A stretch of DNA of 11,200 bases. It comes from JBIOHJ01 sp044448905. Lineage in GTDB: Bacteria; Bacteroidota; Bacteroidia; AKYH767-A; OLB10. The translations under genes were made by a program, and so were the position numbers. The stretch lies in the NCBI GenBank assembly GCA_044448905.1, contig JBIOHJ010000106.1, positions 1 through 11,200 on the forward strand, given 5' to 3'. The notes beneath the pieces were generated by a model, which saw only the letters and a program-made list of their open reading frames with translations, searched no databases and was not told the DNA's origin. Each line of letters opens with the position of its first letter. The stretch's first letter is position 1. Positions 1 to 6,654 of the stretch are shown here, piece after piece.

Positions 1-46
1 AAATTGTTGCTCCCGTAAAATTTAAATTTTGATTTAACTTTGTCAT

Positions 47-118
47 GGTCTTAGATTTTAATTTATTTAGTAATAAATATTGTGGCTCAACGACCACTTC
101 TAATCTAAGACCTTTTTT
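47..118 (+). terminator. Branched hairpin with T-run; possible terminator of an upstream gene or small RNA
   Basis: A perfect 11-bp inverted repeat, GGTCTTAGATT at 47-57 and AATCTAAGACC at 102-112, is followed directly by TTTTTT (113-118), as in an intrinsic terminator. The 44-base loop is not empty: ATTTATT/AATAAAT (61-67/72-78) and GTGG/CCAC (82-85/94-97) can form two inner hairpins, giving a three-way junction. A 14-bp palindrome of A and T lies just upstream at 17-30. The pairing is seen directly. Termination is inferred, and the transcript that would end here begins outside the window. The structure could also be the 3' end of a small RNA or an end of a mobile element. Confidence 0.45.
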
Positions 119-365
119 ATTTACATGGATACTCGTCTGACGGGCTGCATTAGCGCAAGAGACGAGGATGGCTTTGTCAGGTTTTTTTCTTGTTTTGCGT
201 CATGCTTTTATGTCCCTTCAGGTACCCTTCATATATTGAGAATTTTTCCATGTACATTTGTTGTCATGAAAAAACTTCTTTCTTTCTATTTTCTATTTTC
301 ATTTTTCATTTTTCATTCGGGCAACCCGGCTATACGTCATAAAGAACAGAAATTAAGTTAATATT
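119..365. other. Gene-free upstream region with GC-rich palindromic islet
   Basis: I see no convincing gene here. A 78-codon plus-strand frame from 125 has a low-complexity, unfamiliar translation and no start signal, so I do not call it. The stretch 125-180 is clearly richer in G and C than its surroundings and carries the inverted repeat CTCGTCT/AGACGAG (132-138/160-166), nested with CTGAC/GTCAG (137-141/176-180). This looks like a repetitive extragenic palindrome. Positions about 277-315 are a pyrimidine-rich run of TTTCTATTT and TTTTTCA units. A small hairpin CGGG-CAA-CCCG lies at 318-328, shortly before the next gene. Confidence 0.4.
236..260 (+). promoter_or_regulatory. Possible promoter for the hydrolase pseudogene
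   Basis: TACATTTG at 253-260 matches the Bacteroidota -7 element TAnnTTTG. The nearest upstream TTG (236-238) is 14 bases away, shorter than the usual gap of about 19, so the -33 match is poor. Its position about 105 bases before the start at 366 would suit the broken hydrolase gene. This is motif matching only. Confidence 0.3.
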
Positions 366-2102
366 ATGAATAAATCGAAAAGAACAATTATTAAGACTGT
401 ATTGCTTGGAGTCGTCACACTGCTAAGCACATTTAATGTCTCTTGTAGCCAAACCAAAATTGATAAGCTCGATAAGCTGATAAGTACATATGCTGAGTAT
501 GGACAGTTTAATGGTTCTGTTCTTGTGGCGGAAAAAGGAAAAGTTATTTATAAGAAGGGTTTTGGAATGGCTAATATGGAATGGAATATTCCAAATCAAT
601 CTGACACTAAACACAGGTTAGGTTCCATCACTAAGCAATTTACTTCTATGTTGATCATGCAATTAGTTCAACAAGGCAAATTAAAGTTAGATGTTCCCAT
701 TTCCACCTATCTCCCTGATTACCCCAAACCAAATGGAGATGCAATCACTATTCATCACTTGCTGACACACACCTCAGGAATTCCAAATTACACTTCGTTT
801 CCTATCTTTAGAAAAATGATGCCTGAGCCTTACCGTCCCGAGGAGGTAGTGAGCCTTTTCGCTGACTCAGCACTGGAGTTCAAACCGGGAGAAATATTTG
901 CTTATAGTAATTCAGGGTATATACTATTGGGTGTCATCATAGAGAAAGTAACAGGTAAATCGTACGAGCAGGTATTACAGAATAATATTTTTACTCCGCT
1001 CAAAATGAATAATACCGGGTACGATCATTATGGCACACTTTAGAAGAACAGGGCTTCCGGATATAACAAGAATGGAAGAAGTTATGTGAATGCGAATTTT
1101 ATTGATATGTCAATCCCCTTTGCTGCCGGAGCATTGTATTCAACAGTTGAAGATTTATACCTGTGGGATCAGGCATTATATAACAATCAACTCCTGCGAA
1201 AAGAAAATATGGATTTGTTATTTGCTAAACATATTCAGACAGGTGGAAGCTATTATGGTTACGGCTGGTTTATGGGTGAAATGAAAATAGGTAACACGCA
1301 AGAGCAATTACAAACAATCAATCATGGAGGTGGAATAAATGGTTTCAGCACTCTGATTACCCGGATTCCATCGGACAAGTCATTGATTGTGTTATTAGAT
1401 AATACAGGGGGAGGCCCTCTTCAGAGAATGACTACAGCTATCAGTGGAATTATGTATGATAAACCATATGACTTTCCTAAAAAGTCTGTGGCTTATTCGT
1501 TGGCAGATGTGATAGAGAAAGACGGAGTCGAGGCTGCACTTTCACATTATAAAAAAGTCAAAGATTCCGGTGATTATAATCTCAGCGAAGGAGAAATGAA
1601 TAACGTAGGTTACGAGTTTTTGCAATCCGGCAAAGCCAAAGAAGCAGCAGCCATATTTAAACTAAATGTCGAAGCGTTTCCTAAATCTTTTAATGTTTAT
1701 GATAGTTATGGAGAGGCGCTTATGGTTTTAGGAAATAAGACAGAGGCAATCGAAAATTATAAAAAATCTGTACAATTAAATCCGGGTAACGTTGGCGGTA
1801 TAAAAATATTGAAAGACTCAGGTGTAAATACAGATACCTTAATCAAAAAAGTTTCAATTGAACATTTGAAGCTATTGGAGGGTACATACATCGCAACTGA
1901 TGAGGATTGGAAGATTGAGTTTAAGGAGGTGAAAGGTGAATTGACAGGCAACGACAAGGGCTACCGGTACAAACTGGTTCCGATTGGTGACGATGAGTTT
2001 GTCAATCCGGATGATGGGGCTTCATTAGTATTCGATACCAAAGACCAGAATGCAATAACCTTAATGCTTTTCGGAAAGTTCAAATTCAGGAAGGTGATCT
2101 GA
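366..2102 (+). pseudogene. Serine beta-lactamase/esterase-like hydrolase with TPR and C-terminal domain, interrupted by TAG
   Basis: This is a class C beta-lactamase/penicillin-binding-protein-like serine hydrolase, a family that acts on peptide, amide or ester substrates outside the cytoplasm; the substrate here is unknown. The N-terminus (residues 1-27) is a basic start plus a hydrophobic stretch ending near Cys27, so it is exported, perhaps as a lipoprotein although the lipobox is weak. The nucleophile motif SITK is at 87-90, Y-S-N at 180-182 and the HGG motif at 320-322. Residues about 404-475 look like TPR repeats and about 500-578 like a DUF3471-type domain. A TAG at 1041-1043 (codon 226) cuts it before HGG. 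The reading frame continues cleanly from AAG at 1044 for 352 more codons with no other stop or frameshift, so the total is 578 codons. The break is therefore recent, a sequencing error, or read through. Nearby genes use TAG as their stop, so genome-wide recoding is unlikely. A fragment beginning at GTG 1086 would lack the nucleophile. Confidence 0.85.
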
Positions 2103-2112
2103 TTATGGGTGA

Positions 2113-2172
2113 ATGCAAAATCGACCAAAGAATAAAAGGGAAACAGATATGTATTTTGTTGAAGCCATTTGA
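2113..2172 (+). pseudogene. Remnant of a second cyclase C-terminus
   Basis: The 19 codons from ATG 2113 to TGA 2170-2172 read MQNRPKNKRETDMYFVEAI. The intact cyclase downstream ends KNKGEIDMYFVETTS. Bases 2128-2166 and 4312-4350 agree at 32 of 39 positions by hand, including an unbroken 14-base run, and both are followed by a stop within a few codons. In this frame a TGA lies immediately upstream (2110-2112), so no catalytic domain remains. I infer the tail of a lost paralogue, left when sequence carrying the hydrolase gene came to lie next to it, or when a tandem cyclase pair collapsed. A chance match is possible because the segment is short. Confidence 0.5.
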
Positions 2173-2436
2173 ATCTCTGCGTGGAGAATAAAGTGCAATC
2201 TGATACCCGACAGGTCGCGCAGTCAAGTTAACTCGTGACTGGATTTTAGATATTGGCAACTTTGCTTTCATTTTAATTTATAATTAACTCAAACTGCTGC
2301 TTTTCATTGATAGGTAAAAATTACTTCTTCTTATCTTTACGTTTGCAAAAACCAATGCACAATTTTATTTAGAAATTCGGCAAAATCGTATCATTGTGAT
2401 TAATCATTAAAAAACATTTGCAATCGTAAAACATAA
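2173..2436. other. Intergenic region before the cyclase
   Basis: No gene is supported here. A weak hairpin CAGTCA/TGACTG (2220-2225/2236-2241, 10-base loop) followed by GATTTTAG could end upstream transcription. TACGTTTG at 2338-2345 matches the Bacteroidota -7 element, but there is no TTG at the expected upstream distance. A perfect palindrome TGATTAATCA sits at 2397-2406, about 30 bases before the cyclase start, and is a possible operator. It resembles a compressed CRP/FNR-type site without the usual central spacer, so I do not assign it to that family. Confidence 0.35.
2338..2345 (+). promoter_or_regulatory. Candidate -7 element for the cyclase gene
   Basis: TACGTTTG followed by C fits TAnnTTTG, about 90 bases before the ATG at 2437. 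The -33 region is unconvincing, so this is a weak call. Confidence 0.35.
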
Positions 2437-4359
2437 ATGAATCAGCATCTCGAAACCGTATTGAATTTCATTCAGCAATCAAAAAAATTAAGCGCTGGTG
2501 AAAAAAACAATATTTCAAAAGCTGTAAAGAAAGCTGATGATGAGCTGGAGTATAAAAATCACGAGCTTGAAATTGAAGCCTCGCTTGAACGAGTCAGGGC
2601 AAAAGCAATGGCAATGCATAATAGCAGTGACCTTTCGGCAACAACAAGCACTGTATTTGTTGAGTTAAGAAAACTCGGTATCCATCCGGTTAGAACAGGT
2701 GTGACGTTACTGGCAAAGAATTCAGATGCCGGGATGTTTTACGCAGGAACAAGTACTGATGGAATTGATGAGCTCGCGCTCATTGGTTCCTTAGATATGA
2801 CAACTCATCCTGTTCTTAAAATGCAGTATGAATCATGGCTGAAAAAGGAAAACTATTTTCCTGAGCTTAACCAGGAGGAGCAGGATTCCTATTATACTGC
2901 ACTCCTGTCACACCCTTCGGTCCCAATTAAAAGAACAGAAATACTTCGTGGCAGATATGGTTATTATTTTCCATTTAAGGAAGGTCTTTTTTATGCATGG
3001 ACACAATCACCATTTTCAGAGAATGAAATAAATATCCTCAACCGTTTTAAATCCATCATTGATCTTACCTTTAGAAGATACCTGGATTTACAAAAAGCAG
3101 AAGCGCGGGTGCGCGAAGCGCAGATTGAAGCTGCACTGGAAAGAGTGAGGTCAAAAGCAATGGCAATGCACAAAAGCGATGATTTGAATGCTGCTGTTGC
3201 AATAGTTTTTGAAGAGCTTGATAAATTAAATCTTGGAATGCTGCGTTGCGGAATAGGAATTCTCAGCAAAGAGAGGCGATGTGCCGATGTGTGGACCACC
3301 AGTGTTGCTGAACAGGGAAATATTGTACAGGTTAGCGGAGATGAGTCAATGGATATTCATCCTTTATTGCAGGGGGCATTTGATGCATGGCTAAAGCAGG
3401 GAGAGTTTTCTTATGTGTTAGAAAGAGAAGATATGAGTGAATATTATAGTGCAGTAAGGAAAACCAACTTCCATCTACCGGAATCTCAAATAATGGTAGA
3501 GCATGCTAAAGAGCTAAAACATTATTACTACGCGACAGCATTTCAATCAGGAATGCTGTTTGCTTTTCGCGAAACAGGTTTTCCTGAAGAAGCAAAAGCA
3601 GTGATGAAACGTTTTGCAGGTGTGTTTAACCTGACTTACAAACGCTTTCTCGATATTCAGAATGCAGAGGCGCTCGCATACAAAGCACAGGTTGAAGAAC
3701 AAAAATTAAGAGAAGAAAAAAAACGCTCCGATTCTTTATTACTCAATATTCTTCCCGAAGAAATTGCCAATGAATTAAAACAGTTTGGAAAGTCATATGC
3801 ACGAAAGCATGAAGAGGTCACCGTTCTTTTTGCAGACATCAAAGGATTTTCTTCAATAGCTGAAAATCTTTCAGCAGAGGAATTGGTCACGCAGTTAGAC
3901 GAATGCTTTCGTGCTTTTGATAAAATTGTTGAGAAGCATGGTTTGGAAAAAATAAAAACTGTTGGTGACGCTTATGTATGCGCATGCGGATTGCCCAAAC
4001 CTGTTTCAGAACATGCAGCGAAAACAGTTGGTGCCGCACTTGACATGATTGAATTTATAAAAGGATTCGGAATGACAAAAAAAATTCAGAACCTTCCCGC
4101 ATTTGAATTTCGCGTAGGCATTCATACAGGTCCGGTTGTTACCGGAGTGGTAGGATTGAAAAAATTTACTTATGATATATGGGGAGATGCGGTAAACATG
4201 GCTGCACGTATGGAGCAGCATGGTGAAGCAGGAAAAATAAATATTTCAGGAAACACCTACCAGCTTGTGAAAGAAAAATTCAAATGCATTCACCGCGGAA
4301 AAATTCAGGCGAAGAATAAGGGGGAGATTGATATGTATTTTGTAGAAACCACTTCATAA
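2437..4359 (+). CDS. Class III adenylate cyclase with two tandem ERVRxKAMAM sensor domains
   Basis: The protein (640 residues) is predicted to make cAMP from ATP in the cytosol; no signal peptide or membrane segment is visible. Residues about 47-222 and 231-411 are two copies of one domain, each opening with a coiled linker ERVR-A/S-KAMAM and closing with YLDLQKAE or FLDIQNAE. This domain is common in Bacteroidota sensor proteins and probably has a GAF-like fold. A coiled coil (about 411-435) and the helix SDSLLLNILPEEIANELK (431-448) lead into the catalytic domain (about 455-640). Metal-binding Asp467 (FADIKGF) and Asp511 (TVGDAYV) are present. Lys507 (KIKT) and Asp580 (YDIWG) are the residues that select adenine, and Asn587 and Arg591 (VNMAARM) complete the site. 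All residues for an active homodimer are therefore visible. It stands alone, with no partner gene. The ligand of the sensor domains is unknown. Guanylate cyclase is less likely because those enzymes carry Glu and Cys at the selecting positions. Confidence 0.9.
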   Translation: MNQHLETVLNFIQQSKKLSAGEKNNISKAVKKADDELEYKNHELEIEASLERVRAKAMAMHNSSDLSATTSTVFVELRKLGIHPVRTGVTLLAKNSDAGMFYAGTSTDGIDELALIGSLDMTTHPVLKMQYESWLKKENYFPELNQEEQDSYYTALLSHPSVPIKRTEILRGRYGYYFPFKEGLFYAWTQSPFSENEINILNRFKSIIDLTFRRYLDLQKAEARVREAQIEAALERVRSKAMAMHKSDDLNAAVAIVFEELDKLNLGMLRCGIGILSKERRCADVWTTSVAEQGNIVQVSGDESMDIHPLLQGAFDAWLKQGEFSYVLEREDMSEYYSAVRKTNFHLPESQIMVEHAKELKHYYYATAFQSGMLFAFRETGFPEEAKAVMKRFAGVFNLTYKRFLDIQNAEALAYKAQVEEQKLREEKKRSDSLLLNILPEEIANELKQFGKSYARKHEEVTVLFADIKGFSSIAENLSAEELVTQLDECFRAFDKIVEKHGLEKIKTVGDAYVCACGLPKPVSEHAAKTVGAALDMIEFIKGFGMTKKIQNLPAFEFRVGIHTGPVVTGVVGLKKFTYDIWGDAVNMAARMEQHGEAGKINISGNTYQLVKEKFKCIHRGKIQAKNKGEIDMYFVETTS

Positions 4360-4641
4360 CATAAGCAGCACATCCGATAACAGGCAGATTAAAAGATTTA
4401 ATAAATTTTATTTTCAGTTCTTGATAAATTTTTTTTTCAACAAAAAAACGCGAACAAAATATTAATTCAAAAAATAATTGATGCAGGAAAATCTTTTTGC
4501 ACAATTATTTTTCTTCACTTTCCTCATCAAAAAATATTTTTTAGAATCTTATTTGGAAAAACAATCTCAGTTATTAACAAAAACTGCAAAAATAATTTTA
4601 CAAATATTTTTCATTTTCAAAATAAAAAAATCATTTTCTGC

Positions 4642-4676
4642 AAACATTAAACATTAAACATTAAACATTAAACATT
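4642..4676 (+). repeat. Five perfect tandem copies of AAACATT
   Basis: The heptamer AAACATT occurs five times head to tail with no mismatch, then runs into TTTGC. It lies about 30 bases upstream of a TATTTTTG -7 element. Perfect short tandem arrays change copy number by replication slippage, so this one could vary between strains and alter the upstream part of the promoter. An effect on expression is inference. Confidence 0.9.
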
Positions 4677-4705
4677 TGCTTTTCCCTCTGGAAACATAAA
4701 TTTAG

Positions 4706-4713
4706 TATTTTTG
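4706..4713 (+). promoter_or_regulatory. Candidate promoter -7 element upstream of the acyltransferase
   Basis: TATTTTTG followed by CAC is a good match to the Bacteroidota -7 consensus, and the same string precedes uvrA. A TTTG at 4675-4678, at the end of the heptamer array, is 27 bases away, longer than the usual gap, so the -33 element is uncertain. Transcription from here would give a leader of about 190 bases. Confidence 0.5.
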
Positions 4714-4727
4714 CACAAACAACAACG

Positions 4728-4793
4728 ATGAAAAATAATTTCAGCGGTTTACAAAAAATTTCTACTAACATGTCATCAACAATTTTATGTTGA
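4728..4793 (+). CDS. Possible 21-residue leader ORF
   Basis: An ATG 14 bases after the -7 element opens a 21-codon frame beginning MKNNFSGLQKIS and ending in TGA at 4791-4793. Its composition is unremarkable and I recognise no homologue. It would be the first ORF on the acyltransferase transcript and could be a regulatory leader peptide, or chance in AT-rich DNA. Its 3' end overlaps the inverted repeat at 4776-4793. Confidence 0.2.
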   Translation: MKNNFSGLQKISTNMSSTILC

Positions 4794-4806
4794 AAAAATG
4801 TCAACA
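4776..4806 (+). promoter_or_regulatory. Alternating TCAACA / TGTTGA / TCAACA elements in the leader
   Basis: TCAACA (4776-4781), TGTTGA (4788-4793) and TCAACA (4801-4806) are arranged so that the middle copy can pair with either neighbour. This gives two mutually exclusive 6-bp hairpins, or two overlapping operator dyads. The repeats are seen directly; any switching role is a guess. Confidence 0.3.
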
Positions 4807-4817
4807 GAATATTTTTG
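4790..4817 (+). promoter_or_regulatory. Candidate second promoter of the acyltransferase
   Basis: TTG at 4790-4792 and TATTTTTG at 4810-4817 are separated by 17 bases, close to normal Bacteroidota spacing. A transcript from here would start about 85 bases before the ATG at 4911. Confidence 0.4.
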
Positions 4818-4910
4818 TAAATAATTTTTTGTGCTGATCTTTCGTCCGCCAAATTTTATAAAAAAAAATTTTTGAACATAAAAAATATTTGAAGAGATAC
4901 TAAAAGATAA

Positions 4911-6155
4911 ATGACAGATTTATTTGACAAGATAGAAAAAAATCCGGGACCGCTTGGAATGCATGGCGAAGCATCGTTCGGATATTTTATGTTTCCGAAA
5001 TTAGAAGGCGACATCGGAACGAGAATGATTTTTCGCGGAAAAGAAAAATTAATCTGGAGCTTGAATAATTATCTTGGTTTGGCAAATCATCCGGAAGTAA
5101 GAAGAGTTGATGCCGAGGCTGCAGCAAAATACGGATTGGCTTCACCAATGGGTGCCCGCATGATGAGCGGTAACAGTGATTTTCATGAACAGCTCGAAAA
5201 CGAACTTTCCGATTTTGAACACAAGCCCGATACTATACTCCTTAATTATGGTTACCAGGGAATGGTGAGCGCAATTGATGCAGTGGTTGACCGCCATGAT
5301 GTAATAGTATATGATGCCGAATCGCATGCGTGTATAATTGACGGGTTGCGTTTGCACATGGGAAAACGTTTTGTTTATCCGCACAATGACATTGAGAATT
5401 TGGAAAAGCAATTGGAGCGCGCAACAAAATTAGTGAGCGAAACAAACGGAGCGATTTTGGTTATTACCGAAGGAGTTTTTGGAATGAGCGGTGATCAGGG
5501 CCGGCTTGCCGATATTGTTTCGTTAAAAAGTAAATTTCAGTTCCGCCTTTTTGTTGATGACGCGCATGGATTCGGAACGATGGGAAAAACAGGTGCAGGA
5601 ACTCATGAAGAACAAGGCGTGATGGATGGTGTGGATATTTATTTTGGAACGTTTGCTAAATCAATGGCGTTGATTGGCGCTTTTATTTCGAGCGAAGAAA
5701 GAATTTGTAATCATCTCCGTTATAATTCACGTTCACAGATTTATGCCAAATCACTTCCCATGCCGTGTGTGCTTGGTGCCTTAAAACGTTTGGAATTGCT
5801 CCGCACCAAACCCGAACTGAAAAATAATTTGTGGAAAATTGTACATGCTTTGCAAAAAGGATTAAAAGATGCGGGATTTGAAATTGGCAAAACCAATTCA
5901 CCGGTTACCCCGGTTTTACTGAACGGAACCATACCAGAAGCCACAAGTTTAATTTACGACCTGCGCGAAAATTATGATGTTTTCTGTTCGATGGTTGTTT
6001 ATCCGGTGGTTCCTCGCGGAGTTATTATGTTACGCTTAATTCCAACAGCATTGCATACAATTGATGATGTTAACTATACTATTGAATCATTCAAAAAAAT
6101 ACACGTGAATCTGAAAGCGGGAAAATACCAGGCAGATAAAATTGTGAGTGTATAA
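4911..6155 (+). CDS. PLP-dependent alpha-oxoamine synthase; probable serine palmitoyltransferase or cysteate acyltransferase
   Basis: This 414-residue enzyme belongs to the alpha-oxoamine synthase group of fold-type I PLP enzymes, which condense an amino acid with an acyl thioester and release CO2. In Bacteroidota the close relatives start sphingolipid synthesis (serine plus palmitoyl-CoA) or sulfonolipid/capnine synthesis (cysteate plus acyl thioester), acting in the cytosol on lipid precursors. Visible landmarks are NYLGL (53-57), His139 in ESHA (stacks on PLP), Asp216 and His219 in DDAHG, and the Schiff-base Lys250 in TFAKSMA. The PLP lysine sits in FAKS rather than the FSK/LSK of many relatives. 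Length fits the family and no domain is missing. The start at 4911 gives the expected N-terminus MTDLFDKIEKNPGPLG and follows an A-rich leader containing GAAGAG. Glycine C-acetyltransferase or 8-amino-7-oxononanoate synthase are less likely alternatives: no biotin or threonine-degradation genes are nearby. The amino acid used cannot be settled by eye. Confidence 0.75.
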   Translation: MTDLFDKIEKNPGPLGMHGEASFGYFMFPKLEGDIGTRMIFRGKEKLIWSLNNYLGLANHPEVRRVDAEAAAKYGLASPMGARMMSGNSDFHEQLENELSDFEHKPDTILLNYGYQGMVSAIDAVVDRHDVIVYDAESHACIIDGLRLHMGKRFVYPHNDIENLEKQLERATKLVSETNGAILVITEGVFGMSGDQGRLADIVSLKSKFQFRLFVDDAHGFGTMGKTGAGTHEEQGVMDGVDIYFGTFAKSMALIGAFISSEERICNHLRYNSRSQIYAKSLPMPCVLGALKRLELLRTKPELKNNLWKIVHALQKGLKDAGFEIGKTNSPVTPVLLNGTIPEATSLIYDLRENYDVFCSMVVYPVVPRGVIMLRLIPTALHTIDDVNYTIESFKKIHVNLKAGKYQADKIVSV

Positions 6156-6254
6156 TTAAAATGTACAGATTGAAGACAGAATCGTAACCTTTATAGGATA
6201 AAAACAGTAAAAGCATTTCAATAATAAGATAAGTTAAACTCAAAAACAAAACAG

Positions 6255-6410
6255 ATGAAAAAAACAAAAAGATCATCAGCAAAACGCAGCGGAAAAAAAT
6301 CCAAAGCAAAAAGAGTTTCAGTAATCGGTTTCAAATCGCTGTCTGCAAAAAAAGCGGCTCCGCGGAAAAAAGCTACAAAAAAGAAAACTTCTAAAAAAAG
6401 AAAAAGATAA
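6255..6410 (+). CDS. 51-residue lysine-rich, histone H1-like basic protein
   Basis: Reads MKKTKRSSAKRSGKKSKAKR, then VSVIGFKSL, then a second basic half containing SAKKAAPRKKATKKK and ending SKKRKR. About half the residues are Lys or Arg and none is acidic. The tail resembles the lysine/alanine/proline tails of bacterial histone H1-like proteins, so non-specific DNA or RNA binding is the likely role; this is inference from composition. The short hydrophobic patch at 21-26 is the only non-basic part. Coding is supported by the next gene, which repeats the SAKKAAP module with synonymous changes (GCG/GCA, CCG/CCT). The leader is A-rich (AAAACAG before ATG). It follows the acyltransferase by 99 bases and precedes the second basic gene by 34, so it could be cotranscribed with either. 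A-rich DNA can mimic lysine-rich genes, which is the main doubt. Confidence 0.7.
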   Translation: MKKTKRSSAKRSGKKSKAKRVSVIGFKSLSAKKAAPRKKATKKKTSKKRKR

Positions 6411-6444
6411 TTCTAGTTAACAATTAATTTAATTTAAATCAAAC

Positions 6445-6528
6445 ATGGTATCTGCAAAAAAAGCAGCTCCTAAAAGGAAAGCTGCAAAAAAATCTGCCAA
6501 GAAAAAAGGCGGAAAAAAGAAGAGATAA
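6445..6528 (+). CDS. 27-residue lysine-rich basic protein, paralogue of the preceding tail
   Basis: The peptide begins MVSAKKAAPKRKAAKKS and ends KKKGGKKKR. Residues 3-16 match residues 30-43 of the upstream 51-residue protein, so one appears to derive from the other by partial duplication. It is almost entirely Lys, Arg, Ala, Ser and Gly with no acidic or aromatic residue, and probably binds nucleic acid. The start follows a leader TAAATCAAAC of Bacteroidota style, and the strong terminator at 6557 begins 28 bases after the stop, which marks this as the last gene of a unit. It is very short, and its function and even its expression are unproven. Confidence 0.6.
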   Translation: MVSAKKAAPKRKAAKKSAKKKGGKKKR

Positions 6529-6556
6529 TTTAGCCAAAAGCTAAGTTCAAACTCCT

Positions 6557-6582
6557 AAGGTCGCTCGCAAGAGCGACCTTTT
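6557..6582 (+). terminator. Intrinsic terminator after the lysine-rich gene pair
   Basis: AAGGTCGCTC (6557-6566) pairs perfectly with GAGCGACCTT (6571-6580) around a GCAA tetraloop (GNRA type) and runs into TTTT. This 10-bp GC-rich stem is the clearest terminator in the window. It separates the basic genes from uvrA. Confidence 0.9.
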
Positions 6583-6628
6583 CTATTTTAAACAGGCAGC
6601 CTCCCTCCTTTCCCACCTGTGTCTTTTG

Positions 6629-6636
6629 TATTTTTG
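6629..6636 (+). promoter_or_regulatory. Promoter -7 element of uvrA
   Basis: TATTTTTG followed by CAC matches TAnnTTTG and lies 18 bases before the ATG at 6655, so the leader is very short. No clear TTG occurs at the -33 position. No obvious SOS box is seen. Confidence 0.55.
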
Positions 6637-6654
6637 CACGCTGATTTTTTAAAC

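Larger units (their letters stand above)
4360..4910. other. 551-base AT-rich intergenic region and acyltransferase leader
   Basis: Composition is extremely AT-rich with many A and T runs, and no gene of normal size is supported on either strand. No GC-rich hairpin terminator for the cyclase is visible; a run of nine T at about 4430 follows only weak pairing. The left part (4360-4640) shows nothing I can name. The right part holds the heptamer array, two promoter-like sites and a short ORF, listed separately. The AT-richness could serve DNA curvature or nucleoid-protein binding, which is inference. Confidence 0.5.

Noticed and set aside
125..361. 78-codon plus-strand ORF in the upstream spacer
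   Set aside because: Its translation is low-complexity, crosses the palindromic islet and pyrimidine repeats, resembles no family I know, and has no start context.
1041..1043. Pyrrolysine or stop-reassigned TAG
   Set aside because: Two other genes in the window end at TAG, the family does not use pyrrolysine, and no recoding element is visible.
1086..2102. Separate gene starting at GTG 1086
   Set aside because: It is in the same frame as the upstream half, lacks the SxxK nucleophile and begins in the middle of a conserved domain; the codons between TAG and GTG also encode family sequence.
2395..2408. CRP or FNR binding site before the cyclase
   Set aside because: The palindrome TGATTAATCA has no central spacer of the length those sites need; kept only as an unassigned dyad.
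6619..6654. Upstream GTG start for uvrA
   Set aside because: It lies before the TATTTTTG promoter element and adds 12 residues unlike a UvrA N-terminus; ATG 6655 fits better.
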